Counted from the first letter of the stretch, positions 29,391 to 37,981 are shown. The stretch: DNA of 64,000 nt from Pseudomonadota bacterium (GCA_003576765.1 QEVP01000014.1:22644-86643), one strand, 5' to 3'. Numbers and translations are program-made. Notes: generated from the letters alone by a model not told the origin.

Positions 29391-30205
29391 CCGATTGTGC
29401 CAGGAATCGACTTCGCTGGTGTCGTTCGCGATTCGGCCGCGCCGGAGTTCGCGCCGGCGACCGCGTGCTGCTCACCGGCTGGGGCGTGGGCGAGGCATGG
29501 TCCGGCGGTTTTGCCGAACGCGCCCGGGTCAAGTCCGAGTGGCTGTTGAAGACCCCCGAGACCATGACGAACCGGACGGCGATGATCTTCGGAACGGCCG
29601 GCCTGACAGCGATGCTGTGCGTGATGGCGTTGGAAGATGCCAAGGTGAAGGAGGGCGGCCGCGTGATTGTGACCGGCGCGGCCGGTGGCGTCGGCAGTGT
29701 GTCGGTCAAGCTGCTTGCGCAGCGCGGCTATCATGTTACGGCTCTGACCGGGCGACGTGAGCAACACGACTTTCTGCGCAGTCTCGGGGCGCGCGACTTT
29801 GTCGACCGCAGCGAGTATCAGGAGGCGGGCAAGCCGCTTCAAAGCGAGCGCTGGGACGGCGCAGTCGACACGGTGGGCGGCACGGTTCTGGCCAATGTCC
29901 TTGCTTCGACCGCTTACGGCGGCGCTGTCGCGGCCTGCGGTCCTGCGGGAGGCATGGACCTGCCGACAACAGTCGCGCCTTTCATTCTGCGCGGTGTGTC
30001 GCTGGTCGGCGTTGATTCGGTGAATTGCCCCGGATCACGACGGATTGTGGCCTGGGAGCGCCTTGCCCGTGATCTCGCGGCACAGGATCTCGCGACGCTA
30101 GCCACTGAAGTCAGCCTCGAAGAGGTGATGGCACTCGGCGAGCAGATTCTGAATGGCCAAGTCCGCGGGCGTACCATCGTCAAGGTCGCTGACCAGACAT
30201 CGTAA
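29391..30205 (+). pseudogene. AcuI/YhdH-type acryloyl-CoA reductase, N terminus lost and frameshifted
   Basis: Starts inside the family at FPIVPGIDFAGVVRDSA in the ligase frame. At 29454-29458 one base is missing (CCGGCG where CCGGGCG would keep the frame), and the rest continues one frame over: GDRVLLTGWGVGEAWSGGFA, VIVTGAAGGVGSVSVKLLAQ (NADPH-binding Rossmann loop), ALTGRREQHDFLRSLGA and the C-terminal GRTIVKV. About 60 N-terminal residues are absent. The family reduces acryloyl-CoA to propionyl-CoA (DMSP and 3-hydroxypropionate metabolism) and has wider quinone-reductase relatives. Confidence 0.8.
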
Positions 30206-30268
30206 TCTGTTCAATCCGGCGAGCGCGAGATCGGACAAAAAGCTCACGAAACCGGTTCGTGTGGTTCG

Positions 30269-30316
30269 CGGCGCGCCCGCGCCGAAATTCTCCGGATATC
30301 GCTGAAAGATAACTGG
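30269..30316. repeat. 48-bp direct repeat, copy 1 (next to the tRNA fragment)
   Basis: Identical over 48 bp to 31094-31141. It starts CGGCGCGCCCGCGCCGAAAT and ends GATAACTGG, where TGG is the encoded CCA of the neighbouring tRNA sequence on the minus strand. Upstream of both copies the words CGAAACCGGTTCG and TGGTTC are also shared. The two copies bracket hicAB. Confidence 0.85.
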
Positions 30317-30354
30317 CGCACCCGACACGATTCGAACGTGTGACCTTTGCCTTC
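30314..30354 (-). pseudogene. 3' fragment of a tRNA gene (tRNA-Arg-like)
   Basis: Read on the minus strand: GAAGGCAAAGGTCACACG, TTCGAATCGTGT and CGGGTGCG-CCA. This gives the 3' half of the anticodon stem, the variable loop, a perfect T-arm, the 3' acceptor strand CGGGTGC, the discriminator and an encoded CCA. The 5' half (partner strand GCACCCG, D-arm) is not present; upstream sequence runs straight into hicB. The sequence resembles alphaproteobacterial tRNA-Arg. A 3' tRNA half is the classic leftover of integration by a tyrosine recombinase. Confidence 0.75.
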
Positions 30355-30374
30355 AGAGAGCGAGGGCAGATTGC

Positions 30375-30767
30375 CTACGCCGCCAGCATCTTCTTCGCGG
30401 CGTGAGCAAGAAAGCCGGATCGGGTAAAACCTTCGCTTTCGGCATGTCGATCAATCTGCTCCAGCACATCCGCCGGCAGGGTGACATTGATCCGAACGCT
30501 TTTCACGATAGGAGTGGGTGCCGGAACGAGCACAGCTACACCCTCCCGGTTCACCGGATCGGACATGATCTCTTCGAGAGAGGACGGCTCGGGAACCGCC
30601 TTCCCATCTTCCGCCATTCCTTCTAGGTGCAAGGCGAGAGCTTCGACCGCCATGTCACGGGCTTCGTCGAGCGTGGCGCCTGCGGTGACGCAGCCGGGGA
30701 GGTCGGGAAACGAGACGCCGTAGTCGCTATCGGCGTCCTTATGGATCAGGGCGATATACTGGCGCAT
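30375..30767 (-). CDS. hicB: HicB-family antitoxin
   Basis: 130 aa in two parts. The N-terminal HicB fold starts MRQYIALIHKDADSDYGVSF and continues PDLPGCVTAGATLDEARDMA, the hallmark of HicB. The C-terminal 40 residues form a ribbon-helix-helix DNA-binding unit (VRINVTLPADVLEQIDRHAE then FTRSGFLAHAAKKML). It neutralises HicA and represses the operon. It lies 2 bp downstream of hicA. The G+C content is lower than in the neighbouring core genes. Confidence 0.92.
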   Translation of the reverse strand: MRQYIALIHKDADSDYGVSFPDLPGCVTAGATLDEARDMAVEALALHLEGMAEDGKAVPEPSSLEEIMSDPVNREGVAVLVPAPTPIVKSVRINVTLPADVLEQIDRHAESEGFTRSGFLAHAAKKMLAA

Positions 30768-30769
30768 GG

Positions 30770-30958
30770 CTACCTCAGTTTCAGGCTGGCCTGCTTCTCG
30801 ATGCTCCTGAGCGTGCCGAGTGGCAGGTCTTTCTTAGGGTGCGGGACGGTCACGCGGCCGGGCTTTGTCGGGTGCTTGAACTGGACGTGGCTGCCTTTCT
30901 GGGCTACCTGCTCCCATCCGTCGGCCTTCAGCACTGCGATAAGATCTCGCGAGTTCAT
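30770..30958 (-). CDS. hicA: HicA mRNA-interferase toxin
   Basis: 62 aa from the ATG at 30958 (MNSRDLIAVLKADGWEQVAQ); an upstream ATG at 30976 would lie inside the operator palindrome. The double-stranded RNA-binding-like fold has the catalytic His24 in KGSHVQFKHP and the closing helix LPLGTLRSIEKQASL. HicA cuts mRNA and tmRNA, stopping growth, until bound by HicB. It comes first in the operon, with toxin before antitoxin as is typical for hicAB. Confidence 0.92.
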   Translation of the reverse strand: MNSRDLIAVLKADGWEQVAQKGSHVQFKHPTKPGRVTVPHPKKDLPLGTLRSIEKQASLKLR

Positions 30959-30976
30959 GTGTGTATTTATACACAC
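30959..30976. promoter_or_regulatory. Palindromic operator at the hicAB promoter
   Basis: An 18-bp inverted repeat with 8-bp arms (GTGTGTAT and ATACACAC, two bases between) ends directly before the hicA ATG. It is an A/T-rich spot in a G/C-rich genome and contains a TATAAAT-like word on the coding strand. It is the likely binding site of the HicB ribbon-helix-helix domain, covering the promoter and start region. Confidence 0.65.
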
Positions 30977-31093
30977 TTTACGATTTACGCAAGTCTCCGA
31001 CCCTCACACCACGATTGATCGAGCGCAAAAGCCCGCGAAACCGGTTCGCATGGTTCCTCGGTTTCCTCAGGGCAAAACTGGTCGTTACATGAA

Positions 31094-31141
31094 CGGCGCG
31101 CCCGCGCCGAAATTCTCCGGATATCGCTGAAAGATAACTGG
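31094..31141. repeat. 48-bp direct repeat, copy 2 (3' side of tRNA-Thr)
   Basis: Same 48 bases as 30269-30316, ending in the TGG that encodes the CCA end of tRNA-Thr. The two copies therefore have the same relation to a tRNA 3' end. The distance between copies is 825 bp and covers the tRNA fragment, hicB and hicA. Confidence 0.85.
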
Positions 31142-31214
31142 TGCCGCAAGAGGGATTCGAACCCCCGACCCCATCATTACGAATGATGTGCTCTACCAGC
31201 TGAGCTATTGCGGC
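31139..31214 (-). tRNA. tRNA-Thr (anticodon CGT)
   Basis: Minus strand: acceptor GCCGCAA/TTGCGGC, D-arm AGCTCAGCTGGTAGAGC, anticodon arm CATCA-TTCGTAA-TGATG with anticodon CGT, T-arm GGGGG-TTCGAAT-CCCTC (one G-T pair), discriminator A and an encoded CCA. 76 nt. Confidence 0.96.
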
Positions 31215-31369
31215 GCCGTCGCGCATCGGCCGGCATCGGACCAGGGACCGATGCGTGTTGTGGCCGCCGAACGGGCGCAAGCGACCGGATCGGCGCGAGG
31301 CCCCTGATATCGGGCGGGGCCGTGCTTGGCAAGCGTATCCGCCTGCCGCCGAACCCCGCTCAACCGGCG

Positions 31370-33058
31370 TCAGCCGCCCCAGCGCGACAAAAACCCGCGC
31401 CAGCCGCCGGCCTGTCCCGCCGGCGGGTTCAGCGGGTCGGCAAACTCCGGATCGTCGTTGGCGGCATCGACGCCGGGATCGTCCGGCGCCCGGACGATCG
31501 GGATGACCGGTGCCGGGCCGGCGGCGATGTCCTTGCGCGGGCGGAACACCGGCGGGGGCGCGGCGGGCGGCGGTTCGACCGGCGGCGCAACCGGCGGCAC
31601 TGGGGTGGCGAGGACGTCGTCGCCGCCCTCTAGGTCGTCCGCCGCGGTGGCAGGGGGTGCCGGCGTAGCGTCCATCGCTGGTTCCGGCGGTTGTTGGGCG
31701 ATCAGCGGCGGCTGATCGAGGGCCGGCGGTATCGCCCCGGCCGGCTCGGATTCGATGGTCTCGCCCGGCTGCCCCGGCAGTGCCGCGAGCGGAGCCTGCC
31801 AGCGAAAGGCGTCGATCCGCCCGGTCACCGGCGACACCGGATACCAGCGCTCGGAGACGTAGCCGTCGGCGGTCCACACCGGGTCCTGCGCCGCGTGCAC
31901 CGCGCGCAGCGTCCAGCTTCGCGCCAGCCCCTCGTCGCCGTCGTCCTCGCGGGCGATCTCCGCCATCAGCATGGCGACGCGCTGGGTCGGTGCGGCCGTC
32001 AGCGGCGCCAGCGCGGCACGCGCCTTGCCGAACTCGCGGGCATCGATGGCGGCGCGCGCCACGGCGATGGCGCCTTCGGTCGATCCCGGCGTCCTTTCGG
32101 CCAGCGCCTCGACGCGCGACAGCCGCTCCAGCGCCGAATCGCCAAGCCGGACATGGGCGTAGGCGTCGGCGAGATCGGGATGGGGGTTGGCCACCCAGGC
32201 GGTCTCGATCAGCCGCATGGCGCGGCGCACCTGCTGGGATTCGCTTAAGAATTTTGCGGCAAGCGCCACCGCCGGCACCAGCGTCGGCGCCAGCTTGACG
32301 GCCTCAAAAGCGGCGGCGCGCGCGCGGTCGCGGTCGTCGCCGGCGCTCTCCATGGCGCGGGCGGTGAGCAGCACGCCGCGCCAGCGGCGGTGCGTCGCCT
32401 TGTCGATTAGGCCGCTGGCGAGATCGTTATCGACGATCGTCAGCGCGCCGTCCCAGTCGCCATGCGAGCAGCGGAAACCGAGCACCGCCTGCGACGCCCA
32501 GGCCGAGCCCGGCGCGGCGCGCAGCGCTTCTTCTGCCACCGCCACGGCGGCGCGCGGGTCGTCGGCACGCTGCGCTTCGACGAACAGGCCGCGCAGGCCG
32601 AGAAGCCGCGTCTCGGCCCGCTCGGCCATCGCCGTGAAGGCGCGGCGCGCGGCGGCGCGGTCGCCGTCGAGTTGCGCCGACTGCGCTTCCAGAAGCAGCG
32701 TGAGGGGATCGTGGTGCAGCAGCCGCCGCGCCGTGCGGGCATGGTTGCGGGCGGCAAAGGCATCGCCGGCGCCGATGGCGATCAGCCCTTGCGTCGCCGC
32801 CTGCCGGCCGCGCCGCCGCCGCCGCTCGCTGCGCGCCCGCCGCAGCCGTTCGGGCATGTGCCACAGCGCGGACAGCGCGTTCCACGCCGCCACCGCGGCG
32901 ATAATGCCGAGGCCACCGAGCGCTGCGAACACCGGCAAGGACGTCTCGATATGCCAGCCGCTCCAGGCGAGCGTGATGGTGCCGCTCTGGTCGGCGATCC
33001 ATGCCGCGCCGAGCGCCGCCGCGGCGATCACGATGAGGAAGATGACGATGCGCAGCAT
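31370..33058 (-). CDS. hemY: HemY-family TPR membrane protein of the tetrapyrrole cluster
   Basis: 562 aa from the ATG at 33058, which gives MLRIVIFLIVIAAAALGAAW, the normal first membrane helix. A second helix lies at about 40-60. Then comes a cytoplasmic Ala/Arg-rich helical region (HemY_N, then TPR-like repeats to about residue 420). The last 130 residues are Pro/Ala-rich and end WRGFLSRWGG. HemY (E. coli type) is a scaffold of haem synthesis, not the Bacillus protoporphyrinogen oxidase of the same name. It is the last gene of hemD-COG4223-hemY and begins 7 bp after the previous stop. tRNA-Thr follows 155 bp downstream on the same strand. Confidence 0.88.
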   Translation of the reverse strand: MLRIVIFLIVIAAAALGAAWIADQSGTITLAWSGWHIETSLPVFAALGGLGIIAAVAAWNALSALWHMPERLRRARSERRRRRGRQAATQGLIAIGAGDAFAARNHARTARRLLHHDPLTLLLEAQSAQLDGDRAAARRAFTAMAERAETRLLGLRGLFVEAQRADDPRAAVAVAEEALRAAPGSAWASQAVLGFRCSHGDWDGALTIVDNDLASGLIDKATHRRWRGVLLTARAMESAGDDRDRARAAAFEAVKLAPTLVPAVALAAKFLSESQQVRRAMRLIETAWVANPHPDLADAYAHVRLGDSALERLSRVEALAERTPGSTEGAIAVARAAIDAREFGKARAALAPLTAAPTQRVAMLMAEIAREDDGDEGLARSWTLRAVHAAQDPVWTADGYVSERWYPVSPVTGRIDAFRWQAPLAALPGQPGETIESEPAGAIPPALDQPPLIAQQPPEPAMDATPAPPATAADDLEGGDDVLATPVPPVAPPVEPPPAAPPPVFRPRKDIAAGPAPVIPIVRAPDDPGVDAANDDPEFADPLNPPAGQAGGWRGFLSRWGG

Positions 33059-33065
33059 GGCGGGC

Positions 33066-34280
33066 CTACGGCGCCGGTTTGGCCAGCGCCGCCGCGGCGG
33101 TCGCGGCGAAGCTGCGCGAGGCGGCAAGCGCGGCCTGGCGCGCGTCGATCCTGGCAAGCCATGCGGCAACGGGGGCGCGCTCGGCGGCCGGAAGGGTCAT
33201 GAGTTCACGTTTGGCGGCGTCGAGGTCGCCGCTCTTCGCGGCCGCGCCGGCGCGCGCGACGATGGCCGGGCGGCTGTCGCCTTCGGCCGGTCCGTCGCGG
33301 CGGATGCGGACGAGCCGGGTGGCGCTGGCCTGCAGGCGCTCGAGCAGGCCGGCGGCAGCGCCCGGCGTCTCCTGCGGCGGCGCGAGTTGCGGCAAAACCG
33401 CCAGCAGGTCGTCGCCGAGCGTCCGGTCAGAGGGCAGCCCGCTGTCGGCAAAGGCATCGAGCGGCGCCAGCGTGGCGGTGTCGCCCTCGAAACGTTTCGC
33501 GGCGGCAAGCAGCGCGGCATAGGGCGTGCCCTGCCGTACCGCGGCGTCGAGTTGGGCGGCGGTGACGGCGCGGCGCAGCGCCGCGTCGCCGTTGGCCGGG
33601 CGCTGGCTGGCCGTCGCGGCGGTGGCGGCCGTGGCGGCGGCGTTGCGCGCCACCAAGCCGATCTCGGTCACGCGCGCCTCCAGCGCCGACAGGTCGGGCC
33701 CGGCCGTCGTCGCCTCGCGGGGCTGAGCCTTGAGCGCCGCGATGTCCGACTTCAGCGTGTCGAGCGTGGCGGCAAGCCGCTCCGCGCCGGACTTTTCGGC
33801 GGCAAGCGCCTGGCGCAGGCCGCCTTGCGCCTGCTCCAGCGCCGCGATGCGCCGGACGAGGTCGGCGGTTTCGCCGCCGCTCGCCTGCGGCAGCGCCGCC
33901 ACGGTGCGGAAGTCGGCTTCCAGCGTCGAGAGCCGCGAGCCCAGCGCATCGGTGACGGTGGTGTCGGCGGCGGCGGGCCGTTGCGGTTCAGGTGCCGTCG
34001 TCGGCCAGCCGGCGAGCCAGACCGCCGCCAGAACCGCGAGTGCTGCGACCGCGCCCGTCAGCGCCGCGGCAAACATGCCGAACCGCGACGACGGTGCATC
34101 GGACGGCTGCGGCGGCGCTTCGGGCGGTGATGCAGCTTCGGACGGGGCAGCGTCCGCGCCCGGCTCGCTTTTGACCTCCGAGGCTTCGAGCTCGATGGTC
34201 GGCGGCTCGCGCTTGCGCCGCGTATCGGGCGGAGGCGCCGCGTCGGCCGCCGGCTCCGGGGTGTCGTTGTCGTTCCCCAC
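33066..34280 (-). CDS. COG4223 membrane protein with coiled coil (mitofilin/MICOS-like)
   Basis: 404 aa: a Pro/Ala/Glu-rich cytoplasmic tail (1-65), one membrane helix at 69-91, a long periplasmic coiled-coil region (about 110-200, rich in LEADFRTVA and IAALEQAQGGLRQALAAEKS-type heptads), and a C-terminal helical domain (210-400). In Alphaproteobacteria this gene lies between hemD and hemY and is the proposed ancestor of mitochondrial mitofilin/Mic60, which shapes crista junctions; work in purple bacteria links it to intracytoplasmic membrane curvature. The domain order seen here agrees. Function in this organism is inferred from position and architecture. Confidence 0.8.
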   Translation of the reverse strand: MGNDNDTPEPAADAAPPPDTRRKREPPTIELEASEVKSEPGADAAPSEAASPPEAPPQPSDAPSSRFGMFAAALTGAVAALAVLAAVWLAGWPTTAPEPQRPAAADTTVTDALGSRLSTLEADFRTVAALPQASGGETADLVRRIAALEQAQGGLRQALAAEKSGAERLAATLDTLKSDIAALKAQPREATTAGPDLSALEARVTEIGLVARNAAATAATAATASQRPANGDAALRRAVTAAQLDAAVRQGTPYAALLAAAKRFEGDTATLAPLDAFADSGLPSDRTLGDDLLAVLPQLAPPQETPGAAAGLLERLQASATRLVRIRRDGPAEGDSRPAIVARAGAAAKSGDLDAAKRELMTLPAAERAPVAAWLARIDARQAALAASRSFAATAAAALAKPAP

Positions 34281-34400
34281 GGGGACTCCTTAAAACAAAT
34301 GGCACTGGCGAGGCCGCTGCCGCCCGACCAACCGCACACGCGCGGGTAGCAGGCTAACAGATTCCGCTCGGCTTCGGGAACGGCCGTTAAAGTGGCCCGG

Positions 34401-35156
34401 TCACGAGGCGTTGTTGAGGTCGGGCCGCAGCGTTCGTGTCAGCGCCTCCAGCATCGCAGGTTCGTCCGGCGTGCGCGCCACCGCGATGCGCTGCGCGCCG
34501 GCCTCGTGCAGCACATCTGCCACGGCCTTGGAGATGCAGCATTGCGGCAGCGCAAGCGCTGCGATCTCGACGCCGGCGAGCCGCGCCGCCTCGATGAACG
34601 TCGCCGCGCTGCGCCGCGAATAATGCAGCACGGCCTCGATGCCGTTGGCGGCGAATGCGGCCAGCGCCGCCTCGGGAAAGGTCGGCAGTGCCGCCATGCG
34701 ATAGACCGTCTGCGTTGCGACGTGCAGGCCATGGGGAGCGAGCACCTCGGCGAGGTCGCAGGAAAGGTTGGCGCCGGCGAGATAGAGGAAGGAAGTCGAT
34801 TTTTTCAGGCGCCGCTTGCGGATCGTCTCAAGGATCAGTTCGCAGAGCGAGGCGGCGTCGCCGCTGGCGATGGCGATCTTCGTAAACCCGGCCTCGCGCG
34901 CCGCCGCCGCGGTTGCTTCCCCAACCGCGAACAGCGGCTTGGCGGCGAGCCGCGTCCGCATCGGATGATCGGCAATGGCGCGCAGCGCCGCCGCCGAGGT
35001 GACGATGGTGGCGTCAATGCTGTGGTCAGCGTCATCGGGGCAGGCGACCGCCTCGAAGCGCATCAGCGGTGCCGGCAGCACCGTAAAGCCGGCCGCGCGC
35101 AGCCGCGCGGCGCTGGCCGCGTTGACCGGGGCAGGGCGTGTCAGCAGAACCGCCAT
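34401..35156 (-). CDS. hemD: Uroporphyrinogen-III synthase
   Basis: Closes hydroxymethylbilane to uroporphyrinogen III, the branch point to haem, cobalamin and chlorophylls. 251 aa; HemD sequences diverge strongly, and the points I can see are the N-terminal [20 protein letters not shown] block, [21 protein letters not shown] (central strand and turn), and [20 protein letters not shown] near the end. First of hemD-COG4223-hemY. In relatives hemC lies directly upstream of hemD; here the divergent tsaD gene starts only about 135 bp away and hemC is absent. Confidence 0.85.
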   Translation of the reverse strand: MAVLLTRPAPVNAASAARLRAAGFTVLPAPLMRFEAVACPDDADHSIDATIVTSAAALRAIADHPMRTRLAAKPLFAVGEATAAAAREAGFTKIAIASGDAASLCELILETIRKRRLKKSTSFLYLAGANLSCDLAEVLAPHGLHVATQTVYRMAALPTFPEAALAAFAANGIEAVLHYSRRSAATFIEAARLAGVEIAALALPQCCISKAVADVLHEAGAQRIAVARTPDEPAMLEALTRTLRPDLNNAS

Positions 35157-35291
35157 GATTCAAACTCCGGCTCACGCTTCGGCCGGAACCGGGATTGGAT
35201 AGTCCGGCACGGCATCCCCTTCTGTCCCGCGCGCGCGCATGATAGGTCGGAGAGGGAAACGCCGGAACGGCGAGCAATACAAGGCTTGACA

Positions 35292-36383
35292 TTGGCGGGC
35301 GAAGCACCGGTGAGAGTTTTGGGGATCGAGACCACCTGCGACGAGACCGCCGCGGCCGTGGTCGAGCGCGCGGCCGACGGCTCCGGGCGCATTCTCGCCA
35401 ACGTCGTGCGCTCGCAGATCGCCGAGCATGTACCCTATGGCGGTGTGGTGCCCGAGATCGCCGCGCGCGCCCACGTCGAACTGCTCGACGGCATCATCGC
35501 GCAGGCGATGACGGAAGCCGGTATCGGCTTTGCCGAGCTGTCCGCCGTCGCCGCCGCCGCCGGTCCCGGCCTGATCGGCGGCGTCATTGTCGGGCTGACC
35601 ACCGCCAAGGCGATCGCGCTGGTCGCTGATCGCCCGCTGATCGCCGTCAACCATCTCGAAGCGCACGCGCTGACGCCGCGGCTGACCGATCGGCTTGCCT
35701 TTCCCTACTGCCTGTTTCTCGCCTCCGGCGGACATACCCAGATCGTGGCGGTGCGCGGCGTCGGCGACAATGTGCGGCTCGGCACCACGGTCGACGACGC
35801 GCTCGGCGAAGCCTTCGACAAGGTGGCAAAAATGCTCGGCCTGCCCTATCCGGGCGGCCCGGAAGTGGAGCGCGCGGCGGCGCGCGGCGATGCGGCGCGC
35901 TTTGCCTTTCCGCGCCCGATGCTGGGCCGCGACGATGCCAATTTCTCGCTGTCGGGATTGAAGACGGCGGTGCGCAACGAGGCGGCGAAGCTCGGTGAGC
36001 CGACGCCGCAGGATATCGACGATCTGTGCGCCGGCTTTCAGGCCGCGGCGCTGGAGTCGGTCGCCGACCGGTTGAAGGTGGGCCTGCGGTTGTTCAGGGA
36101 TGAGTTCGGCGATCCGCGCGCGCTGGTGGCGGCCGGCGGCGTTGCCGCCAACGCCGCGCTGCGCGCCGTGCTCGAACGGGTGGCAGAGGAGGCCGGCACC
36201 CCGCTGGTGGTGCCGCCGCCAAAACTTTGCACCGACAACGGCGCGATGATCGCCTGGGCCGGCGCCGAGCGGCTTGCCGCCGGCCTCGTCGATTCGCTCA
36301 ACGTGGCGCCGCGCGCACGCTGGCCGCTCGACGGCAATGTGAGTGTGCCGGCCAAGTTCGCCCACACCCGCGCCGCCTTCTGA
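35292..36383 (+). CDS. tsaD: tRNA N6-threonylcarbamoyladenosine transferase TsaD
   Basis: Transfers the threonylcarbamoyl group to A37 of ANN-decoding tRNAs with TsaB/TsaE. About 363 aa from TTG at 35292 (AAGG seven bases before it); a GTG at 35310 ([20 protein letters not shown]) is equally plausible. The ASKHA fold shows [12 protein letters not shown], the metal ligands in [36 protein letters not shown] and the late [12 protein letters not shown]. It begins a plus-strand run with gpsA (3-bp gap) and the EVE protein (4-bp overlap). Divergent from hemD. Confidence 0.95.
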   Translation: MAGEAPVRVLGIETTCDETAAAVVERAADGSGRILANVVRSQIAEHVPYGGVVPEIAARAHVELLDGIIAQAMTEAGIGFAELSAVAAAAGPGLIGGVIVGLTTAKAIALVADRPLIAVNHLEAHALTPRLTDRLAFPYCLFLASGGHTQIVAVRGVGDNVRLGTTVDDALGEAFDKVAKMLGLPYPGGPEVERAAARGDAARFAFPRPMLGRDDANFSLSGLKTAVRNEAAKLGEPTPQDIDDLCAGFQAAALESVADRLKVGLRLFRDEFGDPRALVAAGGVAANAALRAVLERVAEEAGTPLVVPPPKLCTDNGAMIAWAGAERLAAGLVDSLNVAPRARWPLDGNVSVPAKFAHTRAAF

Positions 36384-36386
36384 ACG

Positions 36387-37388
36387 ATGGCTGCGGGCTC
36401 CTTCAACACTGTCGGGGTGATCGGCGCGGGCGCGTGGGGCACGGCGCTGGCCGGCGCGGCCGCGCGGGCCGGGCGCAGCGTGGTGCTGCATGTCCGCAGT
36501 CCGGTGCAGCGCGAGGCCATCGCCGCGACCGGCGAGACGCCGCGCCTGCCCGGCGTTCCGCTTGCCCACGGCATCGCCGTGACCGGCGACCTGGCGCGGG
36601 CCGCCCGCTGCGACGTCGTGCTGCTCGCAGCGCCCGCGCAGGCGCTGCGCGAGGCGGCGGCGGCCGCGGCAGATCATCTCGCGCCGGGCACGCCGGTGAT
36701 CGCCTGCGCGAAAGGCATCGAGCGCGGCTCGCGCCGTTTCATGACCGAGGTGATTGCGGCCGCGCTGCCGCAGGCCGTGCCGGCGATCCTGTCCGGTCCC
36801 GGCTTTGCCGAGGATGTCGCGCGCGGCCTGCCGACCGCGGTGACGCTGGCCGCGCACGATGCGCAGCTTGCGGCCGCGCTGGTCGCGGCGCTCGGCTCGG
36901 CAACGTTCCGGCCCTATCACACCACCGACGTGCGCGGTGTCGAGATCGGCGGCGCGACCAAGAACGTACTGGCGATTGCCGCCGGAATCGTCGCCGGCCG
37001 CCGGATCGGCGCCTCGGCGCTGGCCGCGCTGACGACGCGCGGCTTCGCCGAACTGACGCGCTTCGGCCGGGCGCAGGGCGCGCGACCTGAGACGCTGGCC
37101 GGCCTGTCCGGGTTGGGCGACGTGATCTTGAGTTGCACCAGCGCGCAGTCGCGCAACTTCTCGTTCGGCGTGGCGCTCGGCGAAGGGCGCAGCATCGCCT
37201 CGGCCGCCGGCGGCAAGCTCGCCGAGGGCATGTTCACGGCCGCGGTGCTGCTCGATCTGGCGCGCGCCAAAGGCATCGACATGCCGATCACGCAGGCCGT
37301 CGCCGCCATTCTCGCCGGCGATCTCAGCGTCGATGCGGCGATTGAGGCGCTGCTGGCGCGGCCGTTCAGGGCGGAGGGAGAGGAATGA
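36387..37388 (+). CDS. gpsA: Glycerol-3-phosphate dehydrogenase [NAD(P)+]
   Basis: Makes sn-glycerol 3-phosphate from dihydroxyacetone phosphate for phospholipids. 333 aa: nucleotide-binding [20 protein letters not shown] at the start, [29 protein letters not shown], catalytic lysine in [15 protein letters not shown], and [10 protein letters not shown], all in the usual order. The order tsaD-gpsA is common in Alphaproteobacteria. Three bases after tsaD and overlapping the next gene by four. Confidence 0.95.
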   Translation: MAAGSFNTVGVIGAGAWGTALAGAAARAGRSVVLHVRSPVQREAIAATGETPRLPGVPLAHGIAVTGDLARAARCDVVLLAAPAQALREAAAAAADHLAPGTPVIACAKGIERGSRRFMTEVIAAALPQAVPAILSGPGFAEDVARGLPTAVTLAAHDAQLAAALVAALGSATFRPYHTTDVRGVEIGGATKNVLAIAAGIVAGRRIGASALAALTTRGFAELTRFGRAQGARPETLAGLSGLGDVILSCTSAQSRNFSFGVALGEGRSIASAAGGKLAEGMFTAAVLLDLARAKGIDMPITQAVAAILAGDLSVDAAIEALLARPFRAEGEE

Positions 37389-37798
37389 ACTACTGGCTCG
37401 TCAAGTCGGAACCGGATGCGTGGTCGTGGCAGCAGCAGGTTGCCGCCGGCGCCAAGGGCGAGGCCTGGACCGGCGTGCGCAACCATGCCGCAAAACTCAA
37501 CCTGATGCGGATGAAGAAGGGCGATCAGGCGTTCTACTACCACTCCAACGAAGGCAAGGAGATCGTCGGCATCGTCGAGGTCGTGCGCGAGCATTATCCC
37601 GATCCGACTGACAAGACGGGAAAGTTCGTCTGTGTCGATGTGCGCGCGCTGAAGGCGCTGCCGAAGCCGGTGACGCTGGCGACGCTCAAGGCCGATCCGC
37701 GCTTTGCCGAGATGGCGCTCATCAAGCTGTCGCGGCTGTCGGTGCAGCCGGTGACGGCGGCGGAATGGAAGGCGATCTGCAAGATGGCCGGCCTGTGA
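37385..37798 (+). CDS. EVE-domain protein
   Basis: 137 aa, a complete single EVE (PUA-like) domain: [14 protein letters not shown] at the start, [40 protein letters not shown] and a last helix [23 protein letters not shown] proteins bind modified bases in DNA or RNA; some go with restriction of modified DNA, but this widespread stand-alone type (relative of human THYN1) sits in a housekeeping operon. Overlaps gpsA by 4 bp, so it is translationally coupled. Confidence 0.92.
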   Translation: MNYWLVKSEPDAWSWQQQVAAGAKGEAWTGVRNHAAKLNLMRMKKGDQAFYYHSNEGKEIVGIVEVVREHYPDPTDKTGKFVCVDVRALKALPKPVTLATLKADPRFAEMALIKLSRLSVQPVTAAEWKAICKMAGL

Positions 37799-37889
37799 GC
37801 GGACCCGTCGTCTTTTATGCCGAGCCGCCAACGAGTTGGAGAAACAGGCTTTTCTTTGACGGCCCGACAAAAGTGGTAATTGGTTCGGC

Positions 37890-37956
37890 TTGTTAAACAG
37901 GGGCCGGCGAGCGCATAATGACCGGAACAAGAACGTGGCTGTCCGCGGGCAGCCAC
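37890..37956 (+). promoter_or_regulatory. Candidate promoter and 5'-leader hairpin of acs
   Basis: TTGTTA at 37890-37895 and CATAAT at 37914-37919 are 18 bp apart, a plausible sigma-70-type promoter. Between it and the acs ribosome site (AGGAGAG at 37971-37977) lies a hairpin with arms GTGGCTG and CAGCCAC at 37935-37956, in what would be the leader. The promoter call is by eye only. Confidence 0.4.
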
Positions 37957-37981
37957 GGGGCGTTGCGTGGAGGAGAGACGA

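Noticed and set aside
37385..37798. EVE protein as part of an anti-phage or modified-DNA restriction system
   Set aside because: It is alone, overlaps gpsA in a housekeeping operon and has no McrB/HNH or other defence partner.
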